DNA of 64,000 bases from positions 806,001 to 870,000 of the forward strand of contig JAJTUP010000005.1 in NCBI GenBank assembly GCA_021399435.1, read 5' to 3'. The notes beneath the pieces were generated by a model, which saw only the letters and a program-made list of their open reading frames with translations, was not told the DNA's origin and made no database searches. Position numbers and translations under genes: made by a program. This DNA is from Diaporthe sp. PMI_573 (lineage: Eukaryota > Ascomycota > Sordariomycetes > Diaporthales > Diaporthaceae). Of the stretch, positions 44,099-57,268 are shown piece after piece. Within the stretch, counting starts at the first letter, position 1. Each line of letters begins with the position of its first letter.

Positions 44099-45390
44099 GC
44101 GTGGGATCTCAGGGCCGGCTCGGTTGGCTCGTTGGCACGCTGGCTCGCTGGGCTCGCTGGCTAACTACTGTTAGGTAGCAGGCTCACTGGCAGGCTGGGC
44201 ACCCGCCCACCGTCTCCCGCTTCCCGTGGGCCATCAGACGTGGGACGGACGGCTCGGGTCTCTCCTTCGTTGAACGAACCGCAACGCCCTGGCGGGCACG
44301 GGGCCACGGGGTGTGATCGACTAACCGCACTGGACCGTCTCCCACTTCCCTCGAGTTAACTTAACTAATTAGGTCCTGTGGACCTACCCAGGCCTAGGGC
44401 TGTTATCGTTGTGCCTTAGGCTCCTTTCCCCTTCGAGGAGACGCATGCCTCAGAGCCCGGGATGTTTTTGGTTCCTTTAGGGCCAGCAGCACCTCTGGGA
44501 ACAACAAAGTTGGCAATGAAAAAGAAGATATATGGTGGGAAAAGAAGGATAAGAAGAAAAGAAGACAGCGAGAGAAATCAACAGAGGGTTGCCCGGTGAG
44601 CTCGTTGCTTCTTTCAGGGCAAGACCACAGCACAGCGTCTGAGACATGTATGCCGGAATTTCCCTTCCGGCTGCCCAGCTGGTGATGTGCCTTGTGACCC
44701 GGCAGGTCCGTTGTCCACCCACCCGAGAGTTAGTTAGCTGGCGCGTTACGGGCCGCCCCAGTGGGAAGAGACACGCGGGAGAGGGGGACCTTGGGACTGT
44801 AACCAGCGCTGTGACCCGGGAGTGCTCGAGCACGCTTTAGCAGTACCATCGATTTACCGGCTCGGTGCTCGTGTCGAGTGACTTTGATACCAGCAACCAC
44901 TAACGATGGACACTCGACAGTTTCGTCATCGTAGTCGCTGTCGTCATTGTTCGATTTGGTTCCTTTTTGAAAGCTCCTCCGTACAATTTCATTTGCATAC
45001 GCGCCAAAAAGACTCGCGAGTGGTGCCGGCGCTCCAGGAGGCGTAGCCAACATCTTCGATAGTTGCCCTAACATGCAAACCTATCTTTTTTTCCCAGCGT
45101 GATCATTCGAATTATACGAACACAGCTTGAGATATGCCCTGATTGTATCCTTGATCTTCTAAAGACCTTGGAAAGCGATATTGTGTCGTCCATGTTGACA
45201 ATAATCAAATGCGGCAATCTCGCCGGTCCCGTGGAATGGCTTCATCTGGACCATTGTTGATGTTTCCCTCCGACTACATGATTCCATCATAATGTTGACA
45301 CTCATGAGAAATATAGGTTGACTTTTTACGTCTCTACCTCACTGGCACTATGCAAGATTTATCCCCACAAGGTCGATGAAATAAATAACC

Positions 45391-46628
45391 TCACTCCTTA
45401 GTACCCCTCGCCAGAAACAGGGTCCTCTTCCCATGCTTCTCCCCAAATTTCACCTGTCCCATATCCTCAAGGACGAAATCCTTCCCCGTCCCAGCGCCAA
45501 CAAACACCTCCCTGATGTGCTCCTCGGAGAACCCGTGGTGCGTCACAGTCTTTAAAGCCTTCTCGTCTGTAGCCACTTCGATATCGGCTCCTTGGTGGCC
45601 ATCGCCTTGATGGTGGTGGTGGTGGTGATGATGATGGTCATGACCACCACCCTCCGCCCCGGATCCATGTGGGGCGTGCGGCAGGAAGTCGATGATCATC
45701 AAGACTCCACCCGGCTTCAACCGCGCCGCGAGCCGCTTCGCCGCGAGGTCCGGGTCGTCGAAGTGGTGGAAGCCGAGCCCGACGACCGCGAGGTCGAACC
45801 CGGAGAACTTGGCGTCGCGGAAGGCCTCTGGGTCTTCGTCGCCCGGCACACAGAGGTTTCCCTGGAACGCGACCATCTCATCTTCGGAAAGGCCCTGTCG
45901 GCGATTATTAATCGAGAGAATACGACGGGCTTTCCAACTTCACCGGGCATTGATAAACAGAGGAAGGAGGGCCTGGGAAAAATCGCAAGAGCCTACCTGA
46001 TTGCGAGCACGCGTGTTATACATGTCCACCATCTTCTCCGAGAGGTCAATGCCCACACATTGTGTAGTGTACGGCGCAAAGGCCTGTCATACCGATAATG
46101 GTTAGTTTGCGTTTTTTTTTTGGGAATGGCCCAAGAACAAAGAGACACAACCACGCGGCCCCTTGAAAGTTCTCCGCGTATTTCAACTTTGAACAATCGC
46201 AGGGAAGGAATGGTCCGGTACTGACTCTCGACATCGAGCCGGTGCCACAGGCATAATCGAGGACTCTCACGGCCCGCCCCTCATCAGATTCATCGTCCTC
46301 CTCGATCCATTCGACGCCGATCAGGCCCCTCCGCGCTTCGATCCGCCGGGATATCTCAGCGATGGTCTTGTCGTGCTTCGCATCGTAGTTCGCTGCCTCG
46401 TTGCTAAGGATTTACCTTGGTCAGCTTTTGCTCACGGAATTGATCTCGATCACCGTGCACCCGCGCATTATTTCTTTCGAGGCATCAAACACCAGCACTG
46501 TAGGGCACCGTAGGTGTCTGGTGACTTCATCCAAACAGAATTGTCACGAAGACGGATGATGATGAGTAAATAGGTGTCATAAAGGCTTACTCGAAAAATT
46601 GCTGATTGAGCTCTGTCTTGTCGTCCAT
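45391..46628 (-). CDS. SAM-dependent methyltransferase (class I, UbiE/Methyltransf_11 type) with a poly-His loop
   Basis: A Rossmann-fold methyltransferase of unknown substrate. Exons 46628-46591, 46403-46226, 46083-45997 and 45894-45391 join in frame to 268 residues, with introns 46404-46590, 46084-46225 and 45895-45996. The first exon encodes only MDDKTELNQQFF and part of a codon. AdoMet motif I is VLDYACGTGSMSR (about 60-72). The acidic end of strand 2 is in QCVGIDLSEKM, motif post-I is in LAVVGLGFHHFDD, and motif III is LKPGGVLMIIDF. Between core strands 5 and 6 is an insert GGGHD followed by nine consecutive histidines and QGDGHQG, unusual for the family and possibly metal-binding. Length otherwise fits small-molecule methyltransferases. 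The donor of intron 2 (GTCAGT) is weaker than the others. No neighbouring biosynthetic genes indicate its substrate. Confidence 0.88.
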
Positions 46629-49600
46629 ACTGTCGTACTTTTCAGCCTCGTCTAAGTCCGAAAGACTAGCGTAGCAATTGAATCAGTTCGCGGTGCCGTG
46701 TTGGGTGCAAATAATTTTCTAGAATGGGCCTGATGCACTTCAGCTCCCTTCTCTTGAAAGTTTTGAGCGACATCTATATAGGCCCTCTGCCGGCGACTTT
46801 TCCAACTCTGACGCACCCACAGCCCACAGCTCGGACACTTTTCAAAGCCGCCATCGCCCTTCTGCGGGCACAAAAGATGACACCCAGGCACAACCATGAC
46901 AAAGCGCGAGAAAAGTCTCCTTGAGAGCTTTCATCATTTCAAACAATAATACTCGGTGCTCAGCCTCGCCATGCATGCATCGCCATTTCCTAATCAGGAA
47001 ACCGCTCGATTGCTGGGCATGCCCAAACACCACCCCGGGTGTTTGAATAGCGACGGGGACGAGATATCCCAGGTACCCATGTGCACACAGCAGACACGAG
47101 GAATGGCAACGCGAGAAGTAGAAGAGAAGAAACAAGGCTCACAGTCAATCGTGAACAGGGCGTGCTCCACCCGCTTGCGTCGTGCGGAGTGACCGCGAAT
47201 GGGAACTATACGATGAACCCAAAAGAAGAAAAAAAAGAGGATGCTCAGGGAATGAGGCGAGGCTGCTAACCGACCCCCGTTGGTGCTGACGTCCCGTACA
47301 GTAGCAGAGTTTCTTAGCCGCAGGAAAAGGAGGGGGGCGGTGACACAAAACGGGACAAGAACGACTCGGGTGCAGGACGAGTCACCTCTGTGGAGGCCAG
47401 GTGAGGGAAAACAGGGGTGGTGGGATACCACAAGGCGGGCAAGGCGGGCAGGGGCAAGGGGGAAGGGAGCGAGAGCGATCCGGTCGAGCGACGATCCCAG
47501 AAGGTGCTGCAGGCCCTCGCATCGGTCCGCGATCACAAGTCGAAATCCACAATGCGGCCCAGGCGGCTAGTAGCAAGCTGTGTGCAGTTGCAGCGGTGCG
47601 TGGCGCGGCCCTGTGGTACGCTCCACGGGAAGCAGCAGGGCCGTACCGCTGCTGCTGCGGCGGGCTGGGGTCCGGCTCCTACTCCCATTCGACGGGGTCC
47701 TTTTTGGTTTTCCTTTGACTCTACTATCTCCACGCCTGGCATGCACTTCGCTCCTTTGGGCGAGTGCCGCCTCCCTGGCGCCCCCCCTGGAACCCGGTCT
47801 TGGACCTGTCAATGACACAGTCCTCTCCCCCTCCTTCCGTCCTGCAGCTGATGGGCAAACAGGATGGTGGCAAGCCAGCAGGCGAGGCAGACGGAACCAT
47901 CACTGCAGCCGAGATGTCAATTGGGCCCGTCCGGTTGCCTAATCCATGATAGCGTTGCGACGGCATCTGCACTGCGAGGCAGGAAAACGGGCCCAGCGCC
48001 AGTTGGTGACGGACGGGCTGGGTCCCGAAAAAGTGGGGTCCCGGTCGTGTTGCATCGGTCTGTCTACGGGCCCCGTCTCGGCCGCCTGTGGATTGGCTGT
48101 CACGGAGGTCGAGGGATCAGAGAATTGGGACCGACAGGCAGGTAAACCAACACGCAGGCCAGTCACAACAAGGCATTGTGCTCGGTGCCGACAAATGGGC
48201 AGGTTGGCTCCACCACCCCTTGCTCCTCAGCTTGGCCCTTTTGTCTCGCAGCAAGTCCTGCAGGCGATCGAGGAAGTGACTGATCGCAGCATATGAACCA
48301 ACCTCCCGCGGAGGAAATGTCCAGGGATGGCAAAGTCGGGTGCGACTGGCGTCTGGAGTCGGTCATATATCACATTTATGATATCCGTCTCGAGGTGGCA
48401 GGGTGGCTAGACCCCATATACATAATAATATATATGCGGAGTGCCCGGCCGATATAGCTATTCCTTGTATAAATGTCAGCCACATTCTTACCAGGTCGCG
48501 GTCCCCTAATCTAGGTCACGGCCAGTGAGTACTTGGTGAGCAGATGCAAGGCCACCAACCGCCGTTTACTAGCAAGAGAGAGGTCCCAGATCCGTCGTGA
48601 TGATTTGGGGGCCCTGCAGCGCGGATGGGTCCGGCACAGCCATGACCGAATTGGATCAGTCTCTGTGAGACATTACATGTACGGTGGGCAGTGGGCGACG
48701 GCAGCTGGCCATTAGGGCCTAAATTGTCTGACGCGGGCTTTTCCTCGTGAGATCTGTCATCCCCCAAGTCGAGGCACACGTTAGCCGTTGGCGCCTACGC
48801 GCTTGTCGGCTTCGACATTCTGGCGACAGCCGGGGGAGAAAAGAGTAAGACGTGAGCTGCTGGTCTCGTGGCTGCACGCCGTATGAGGCATAAGGCCAAC
48901 GAGAAGAGAATCCTGACGATTCCTCATTCCTGCCCACACCGCTGCTTTGCCGAAGAGGCACGATTGCCGTGGCACCGCAAACAGGTTTCGATTCAGTGCG
49001 CCGTATTCGCCGTCAGTCTTCGGGGTTCACAAATGGGCCATGAACCGAATTTGATCCAAACCTATGGGGCTAGGGTTGTGGTATCCGAGGCATGGGATGG
49101 CGCGTGGCTGATCTCGCATGACCAAACGAGGCACGGGGTTGCACAGAGGAGAGCTGTTGCTAACCCCTTGGCTTGTAGGGAGCTCTTCCCGGGAAGCTTT
49201 CCATATCCAGCGTGTACACAGTAAGACGCCTGCACAGGCTAGGTCCGCAGGATTTCATGGGATTGCGTTATCCACTGAAACGGGGCCTAGTCCGTCGCAG
49301 TTGGCGGATCTGACGGAGGGGACCGCTGCGGGATGTAATGCTTCCAGGAGAGGGGTGCGAAGAGCCAGTAGCATAGGTCCAACCAACGCCAGATCCTTCT
49401 TCCTGATGCCCAGTGAGTACGTGCACCCTGCATTTATTGACATACCTATAGCCTTAACCTGGACCGTGGCGTATCATGGAATCACCGCCACCTAGCAGAG
49501 TGGTAGCGCCGAGTACAACAGCATCGTCTCACAATGAATTTGCCAGGCTGCTACTTCAATACGGCAAAAGTGAGTACCGATTAGTGCGTAGCAGCAGTGG

Positions 49601-52600
49601 CGGACCGAGTCAGCGTTCGGCCAAGCTGGCCTTAAGCCAAAGTGGACCAACCCGCGCGCTATCAGGCGGTCCGTCGCAAGGCCCGAGGATGTGGTCTCAG
49701 ACAAAGGCTTGGGGATTAGCGTGTCGACTGTCGGGCGGCCATGTTGCTTTTTGTGCACAGGAGGGTGTGGTCAGTGGATACATGCGATCCCCGAAAGCTT
49801 CCCAGTTACGTTTGTTGGATGCTCTAATAGGCCAGGTCAGGCAACGCTGGGAAGAGACTGCGGACGAGCGTGCAGGCGAGGGATGGGCGGTACTCACTTG
49901 GTCGCGGGAGTTGCCGTCGTGTTCGTCTGGTATACCCCATGTCGCGTTAAGGAGGACAGGATCCCCGTGACCTGGCTCAATGCCTTGACGCAGCTGCGCC
50001 TTCATGTGGGTGACGCCAGCAGGCCGAACGAAGCGACATTGTGTGATGCACCGCTGGGTGTTGAGTGGCTTGTTTCCAGCTTTGCGAAACGATGCACCCG
50101 GCATAAAACGGCATGGCCCGGCCCCCATCCATCTGAGAGTCACTGCATGCGAGTGTGCGAGAGAGTGTGTGTGTGCCTCGTCCGATGCTGCGCGGAGTCG
50201 CGGTTGGTTCCGCAGGTACAACTACACGCACCTATGACAGAGGCTGTGCTCGGGGAGGGAAAGCTGAAGATCCGTCTCCGGCACAAGAATGGAAAAAGCG
50301 TGTGATACGTGTTGTGGTGTATGTTATAACGCGGCGCAGTAGCTCCGTGGTGGAGTGTACGTGCCACTGTACTCGGCTTGGAAGGATGGGCGACACAAGC
50401 TGCCTTGTACCTCTCCTGTGCGTAATCGCCTTCTTTGGGTAGCACAAGTTATGTATGTCTCGGCTAGAATCATGCTCATGTTTGCCTCATGGGACTAAGA
50501 CAGGGTGCACAGAATCGACACAAACGAACCACAACCTGGGCCCGGACTGGTGCGATGAGAGAAGCAGGGAGAGACGCGCGCAGCTGGGGACCAAGGCAGG
50601 ATAGGCCTGGGCTGTGGGCTGTGAGTGCCCTTCATTGAGCGCTGCATTTAGGTGGTGGGTAAGTCTCAGGGCAGGATACGAAGGTCATGATGCGGCCGCC
50701 TAGATGCGGGCCCTGCTATCACGATGGGCGAACTTCGTCGGTGTGCAGACTTGTTGGAGGCAATTCGATTCCGAAAATGTCTGTTCAGTTGCTTCGCTCT
50801 GCTGGCCACCGGATAGTATGTCTGACAGGCTCGAAATGTCGAACGTAGGCAGGTGGATAAGGCGGGTGTTGATAATTGGTGGGGGGGTAGTGCGTTTTGC
50901 GATTCTCTCACAGTGTGCGTTGGCGGATCCGCACGTGTTTCTGTTGTACTCCTCAGGAGTACCGTGCGTACTCCGCAGTGCAACCTTGGCTCAATGACAT
51001 GCAGAGGGCCGCCTCGGCCACAAGCGGAAACGGGAAGGTACTTTTCTCACATAGCAGCGGTGGGCGGACGGTCCACCGCTGTTTTGTGGCCGACGGTACG
51101 CACCTCCAGCAGACCCTGCCGTCCCTGTCCGTGTCCGTCAGCCAGACATTATGTAGTGTAGAGCCGAACAGGATGCAGATGCAAACGGCATAAAGCATGA
51201 CAGCGCTCGCAATGCATGTTCGACGTACGTGCGCACCCTCTGGTACATGGCACGCCAGCGCATCGCACTGTAGCTTGGCCGCAATCTGACAACGATCTTG
51301 TCAGTGTTCGTCAAGCCGTAGGCGATCTGCATGACGGTATGCACCTGATCCAGGCAGGCTGTCATGCATGAATACCTGTCGGCTACCTGGGCGAGGCGAC
51401 AGCCAACACGGTGTTGCAGATCTGCCAAAGCATATGCGCAGTGTATACTGTACATGCACGGCCGCTGGAACTCGCCCTCTCCGACCGTTGCTTCGGCTAG
51501 GGTTAGGATCGTGCGTTGGGCACGATCTAGGACTTGGCCTTTCAGTGTCATGTCGGGTTGTGTGCTGCTCTGTCCTCTGTCGATTGTTGGAGCCTGGTCC
51601 CCGCCGAGTCATGGATAGTCCCTTCTCAGAGGAGCGGTCCCAGCAGCAACTGCCAACCGGAACACAGACCCAGCCTGAGAAAATCGGGGCGGCGACGGGA
51701 GGTGCGGGCCACCGCAGCTGCCAGAGCGCACGTGACCCTTCCGAGAGGATAATCCTTGTAGTCCACCGCTGCCATCGAGCACCATGTCACCCGGGTACTT
51801 GACAGCCAAGGAGAGCAATGTCGAGTTGAAGGTAAGAAGGTGACACGAATTCACGGCATCCTCGTCCGGTTGGTCGGCTGATTGGCTTGTTTGCCGCCTA
51901 ATCAAGTGTCGGCCTTCTCCCACGGCCATTGGGCATTTGGCATCCGCAAGCTGACCACCACCGCTTTGACATCGCAGGCAGTCCCATGGCTGCTGGTCAG
52001 ATGCAGAGTTCTTTCGACGTGGCATCAGGTGATGGGGCTCATTGGCAACACGTGTATCACCATTGCCGCGTATTGCCGCTGCATCGGCCGCTGTGCCAGG
52101 CGTACGATCTTATGTCAGTCTTCAAATGCCCCCAAACCCCACGCATATATCAAGCAGGCATCTGCGCCACCCGTGAGGCATGTGTTCCGCGGCTCGAATG
52201 ACTTGTCGTTTCTTCTGGAGGCTTCGTGCTTCAGGATGCACAGTCGCTTACAGCCCTGGTGGCATGTTCCAGATTAATTACCCGGGGAACCTGACCGGAT
52301 GGTCTACCAGCCTGGCGGCACGACGCTAGCTGCTGTGGGTGCAAGACTCATGCCTCAGAGTGTTCACAGCCAATGCTTGACCCCTAGCCAGCTCGGGTCG
52401 ACCTAGAGCTTGTTATCATGTTGAATGGTAGAAGAAGTTGCTTGCCGTTAGGGCCGCATGTGTGTCTCTGAAAGAGACCAACCAAGGCATGACGATCATA
52501 TCATGTTTCTGATCGCTGTTTTGTGCCTAGAGTCGGCTAGCTTTTAGTGCAAATGCTGCCCAGACGATCTTGTTCCCTCAATAACATCCTTGAGGAGACG

Positions 52601-53723
52601 AGCACGTCGCGAAATGATACGAGTTGCAACTTCTCTTGTGAGTGGGACTGTGTTCATATCTCTGACCATGATTTCATGTCACACAGCTCCAAGTGTGTTC
52701 GGTCCGGCTTTGCGTGTCTGTTAGGTGGTGCTAACCATATTCATGGGCCTGTTGCTCGGCGCTGGGGAACATGTGCCCTCCATTTCATGAGCCGGTGGAC
52801 CCAATGAGCCTACCGAACGGCATTGCTATTCCTAAGCCGACTTTGGCCATTCATATGTGAGACTCCATTGTGAAAGCTCACCAATGGACCTCAGGCTCAA
52901 GACTCATGCCAGGACCGGGTAAGAAACTCAATTTCATGGTCGGGCCATCTCAACAGCCGCTGCTTAATACTCGCCACAATGTTGGCGGCAAGTCGGTAAC
53001 CGTGCGGGAACAACTGTGGTTATCCATATTCCCGTTTAAAACATGATGGTGCCCAGGATGTCCAGGTGGTAACGTGGCATAGGTGTATGTAAAGTCGGCA
53101 CAGCGACTCAGTTGGCCTCGACAGGGCCGCGGCAAGAACATGCACAGACCGCGCCGCATGAGAGGAAAACAAGACAGGCGATCTGCCGCTCATCTTGTCA
53201 TGTCGGCATTTGATGTCATCGATCGCGATGGCCTTCTTTGTGGCTGAACCATGCTCCATGGTTCCTGATCCGACAGATCAGGTCTGCCATTCCATTTCGA
53301 ATGCACGGCATCAATGAGCAGTGAAACCAAAAGCAAAAGTTGCGGGGTTGGCTTTCGGCGATCCGCTTGATCGACGCAGAAAGGACACCAGTAACGAACG
53401 GCAGGGTTAGTATACCTTTGTTGGGGCCAAAACCGAGACAGGCGGGCCTGGGCCCAGGGCTTTCAACCCAGTGATCCGCAGTTCAAGAGATAGCTTCCTT
53501 GCAATTGCGACGGGACCATTGTAGCCAAACTGATGCGTGCTAGCTAGGAGGAGTGTGACCGACAACACCAGCTAATTTTGGCCAAGTTGCCAACTTCTGG
53601 GGCCTCTGCTTCTGCCTCGTAGTGGATAAGCCGGGTTAGTGGCCGTGGAGGAACGATCTTCCTGAGCTGCTGTTTCCACCGTCCGATGCACAGCAACAAC
53701 GACCGTAAGTGTTGCCATAGATA

Positions 53724-53755
53724 GAATGCGAGAATGCGAGAATGCGAAAATGCGA
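53724..53755. repeat. 8-bp tandem repeat GAATGCGA, four copies
   Basis: Three perfect copies and one with a single change, in the gene-free region. Confidence 0.85.
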
Positions 53756-55686
53756 ATACCATCCCAACATGGATCTGCGACAGTCAAACTCCACGATATG
53801 CGCATACCGCCAATGGAGTAAGGAACAGCTGGAGGAGGCGCTGACTCGTTTGACGTTGTTGCATGGATGTGAGGATCCCAGATGCCGTGCCATGTTCAGG
53901 TAATAGCACCAAATGCACGCTCAGAAGCGAGACACGGATACCAGCAAGCTGGCAGCTCGACTACGAGTAGTCTTGCTAGTCCGAATAAGGTGGTCTTCTG
54001 CTAGACCGCAAAGTATGAATCCTGCTGTCGGGGTCTTCACAATGAGAGATGAACCAGCTGGTCACTCTTCTTGCGATTAGGTGTATCACTCGTTGCTGCC
54101 GTGAACAGATGGTGCATATCCAGGCTGAGGGGATTGACAATGCTCCTCACCCGTTCTTTCATTGGAACTTTGTCATCTTGTTCCGTTGCATTTCCCTGGG
54201 GGTTGCCCACACCCGTGGGAACTCGGCGCTTGTGCTCGAAGACCACGAAAATGGCATTGAGATAGCGTAAAGCAATGATCGCCAGGACTGATTGCCCCAC
54301 TCATGAGGAAGAACATTGTCGTCTTGGACCAGGAACATAGACTTCTGCTTTCAAAAACTTCCGTCTACTGTGCGCAGTAGGTTCATACGCAGCATGCTGG
54401 TTCAACAGCCTTTGCCGGCGACAGAGACGTGGAGCCGGGATTTCTCCACGTGGCCAGTGCGGTTCTTTGTGCAAGTAGCGTAGTTTCCCACCGTGTCGTC
54501 AATTTGTGCAGCCATTACCACAACTTCGAATTTTCAGGAGGCACGCAAGCACCTGCACCATTTGCAGGCCCAGTCCGATCAATGTTCAATTTTGATACAC
54601 TGCCGAGAAAGTACGTCCTCGATCAATCTGGATCGCAAGGCAAATTCAGTCTCCCGGATTTTGCTCATATCCTTGGGGACAAATGGCTCCCGAGAACAAA
54701 TGTGTTGCTGTCTTTGACGACAATGGCATCGAAAGCCCTGACACGGGACCAAATGGCGTCGCTGGCCAGCGTCAATGGTACTGAACTGGGCAGCGTTGTT
54801 AGTGAGGGAAGCGGTGCGAACCCCGGTCGGCAGGCCGCTATTTAGTGCGACCCTCCAACACAACGGCATAACCCGGGCGGTCCGCAAAGCTTAGTGGAAG
54901 GGTCCGGTGAGCAACCAGGTTTTGAGCTTTCCGCGATTTTATGTGTTACAACCCGGCCAAGTCAAAACCCAACAGCGTTAGTTGGAATGGAACGCTTGGG
55001 GAATCTAGCTGTCATGGTCAGATCCCCTCTTCACTTCTTTACAACTTCACTGTGTCGAGCCTGCTGACACGAGCTGCCCCTGCCGGCATCGACCACTGAC
55101 GGGGCCCGGTCAGGTGGTAAACGCCGATCGAAGGATTGGTAGCTGGCTGTGGATGACCGCCAGCGTTATTAGCTACCTGCGGGTGAGGAAGATAAGTGCC
55201 GCACAAAGGTCCAAGTCACACTGAGTGAGGCGTATTGCCTTTCCAATTCAGTAGAAAGCTCCGTCGCAGGATTTCGTACAAGGTCTGTTCAGCGCCGGCC
55301 GTGTGTCCTCCCTATTTTCGGTTGTAGGGTTGCACGACAGTAGCGACCGACGCGACCGGGAGATGCTGCGGGTGAGGAAACGGATGTAACAATGTGAATA
55401 GAGGGCAAATTATAGACGGGTCCTGGAGGAAGATACCGCGAAAGAATGCTGGGCTCGATGACAAGAGAGACGGACATAGGCCCGTTGTGCACGGTCGCGG
55501 CCGTTTCCTTGAGAACTTGCTATGCGTCCGACGCTATTTCTTCCAAGAGAGTTGACGGTAAAAAGTTTCTTGGCCGGACGGGGTAGGAGTTGAGAAGCGC
55601 CATTTTCCCGGCGCGTATCGCGGCGGTGCAGCACGTGGGTGGGTGAAAGGAGCAGAAAACCCTTCGGCAGAAGCTGGCTGCACAGT

Positions 55687-55698
55687 GGGGGGGGGGGG
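55687..55698. repeat. Homopolymer run of 12 G
   Basis: A dozen consecutive guanines, likely length-variable and prone to sequencing error. Confidence 0.8.
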
Positions 55699-57235
55699 TT
55701 GTGGGGATGACGATCGGCTTAGGTCTGTTTGCGCCCACAGCGCAGAGTAGTGTATAAGTGCCTGCAGAAGAAGAGGTGATGGTTCTCCGCTTTGGAATTG
55801 GCAGCATTGGCCGCACCAGTCTTCGATTCATTCTGGTGATGAGAGTGTCTTTCCTCTTCTCTGGCCATATCCCGGGCCATTTCGCCATTGCGTGCATTGT
55901 AAGGCTGAGGGATCTTGACGCTGGAGCCCTGTGATAACCGAGCAGTGCTTGGAGGGCGGGCGACATAGCATCAGACACCACAGTATGTCCGAGGCGAGAG
56001 TATGCGTGGAACTCTCGATTTTTGTCGCCGGAATCGGGCAAGCGGTCCAAGTGGGCTGAGCAGGGGTAGAGATCGCGTGGGCGTGTGGAGTCGAAGCCGG
56101 GGGCCAGGACAATCAGAGAGACCAGATCCCTGTCAGCAGCCATTTCCAGGTGCATTTGCCCATGTCCCTGACTGACAACCTACGCGTGCTCTCCTCGTGA
56201 ACGGACGCTTGGAACGGAAGCCTGAGGGCGGCGGTCATTGGGCAGGGAGCTGCGGGAGATGCGGGAGATGCAGCCAAGGTACTGCTGCCCGGTGCTTGTT
56301 GGACAAGGGCCCTAAAGGGTGGTACGATCTGTACCGCCCTCCCGCTTCCCCGTCTGTGTCTTCCTGCACTCAAAGCGCCTGAACTTTCCCAGGGGACTGG
56401 GTCCAATGACACCCTCGCGTTGCTTGGGCGTCTCGAATCCTTCGTTTGGAGACAGCCTGCCAACGAGGCTTCGAGGCGGGCGGGCGTCGTGCAACCTAGA
56501 TCCCTGACGGGCCGACGGAAGGATTGAGGGCACTGTGTCTTGGTCGCTGACGTCGGCAGTTCTAGACCCTCGCCGGATGGGCGTGCGTGCACAGAAGTGA
56601 CGGATGAAGACCTCACGGGCGTGGTTGGCAATGAGCAGCTCCCTCCCTGCCAGGTGACGTCGGGAGCAGCATATAGACGCGGTGAGGGATGCCGACCTGT
56701 GCAACTCTGCTCTGCACGGGGGCGGAAAGCAGGCTCGCGGTGCAGCCAAAGAACGACTTGGTACCTTGGTATCGATGTCCTGCACTGCGACGTGGTACGC
56801 CATGTACGAAACGCGCATTAGGGAACCTCAGGCGGCCGCCTCGGATTGATTGTGTGGCAGCGCGGATTGCCCAGCCCTGATGCCTCAGGCCGGCATGGGG
56901 TTTCGATTGACTGACATGCGTCTGCAGAACGATGCATCCATTTGAAACGGGCGCTCGATGATGGGGGAGCTGTGGCATCCGGGGCGGGCCAACAGGACAA
57001 TGCGTATGCGTGAGTTGGTGCAAGGCGATGGTGGTGCAAGACGCAGCCAGAAAATGATGGGCAGGAGCGAGGGCATTGGAGTGAGTGAGTACCTTGAGCT
57101 ATAGAAAGGGCTGGGCTTGGTTCGCTGCCTGGCTGGCTGCGAGCGACTTTCCTGAAACGGCAGCCAGCCTCACACGCAGGAATTGGCGGATGCGAAGAAA
57201 AGCACTCGTCCTCACTGCATCGCAGCTTCACATAT

Positions 57236-57268
57236 GCCTACGCCTACGCCTACGCCCACGCCCACGCC
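57236..57268. repeat. Hexamer repeat GCCTAC/GCCCAC
   Basis: Five and a half copies; the first three read GCCTAC and the following two GCCCAC. Simple repeat in the gene-free region. Confidence 0.85.

Larger units (their letters stand above)
40295..45390. other. Gene-free interval between lipase and methyltransferase genes
   Basis: About 5 kb in which I can support no gene. It contains a 12-bp tandem repeat (40634-40680), a CT-rich simple repeat (43135-43169) and a GT microsatellite (44058-44098). The stretch 44.85-45.38 kb is A+T-richer and includes the methyltransferase 3' flank. Short open frames on both strands overlap and lack motifs. Confidence 0.5.

Noticed and set aside
49485..49560. 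tRNA-like sequence TAGCAGAGTGGTAGCGC
   Set aside because: No matching anticodon arm or T-arm downstream.
49691..50305. 204-codon plus-strand frame in the 17 kb gene-free region
   Set aside because: Cys/Arg-rich, part of it generated by a GTGT-rich stretch, overlapped by minus-strand frames of similar length.
50330..50400. tRNA-like D-arm sequence (TAGCTC followed by GGTGGAG)
   Set aside because: No T-loop GTTCRA and no pairing acceptor stem at the right distance.
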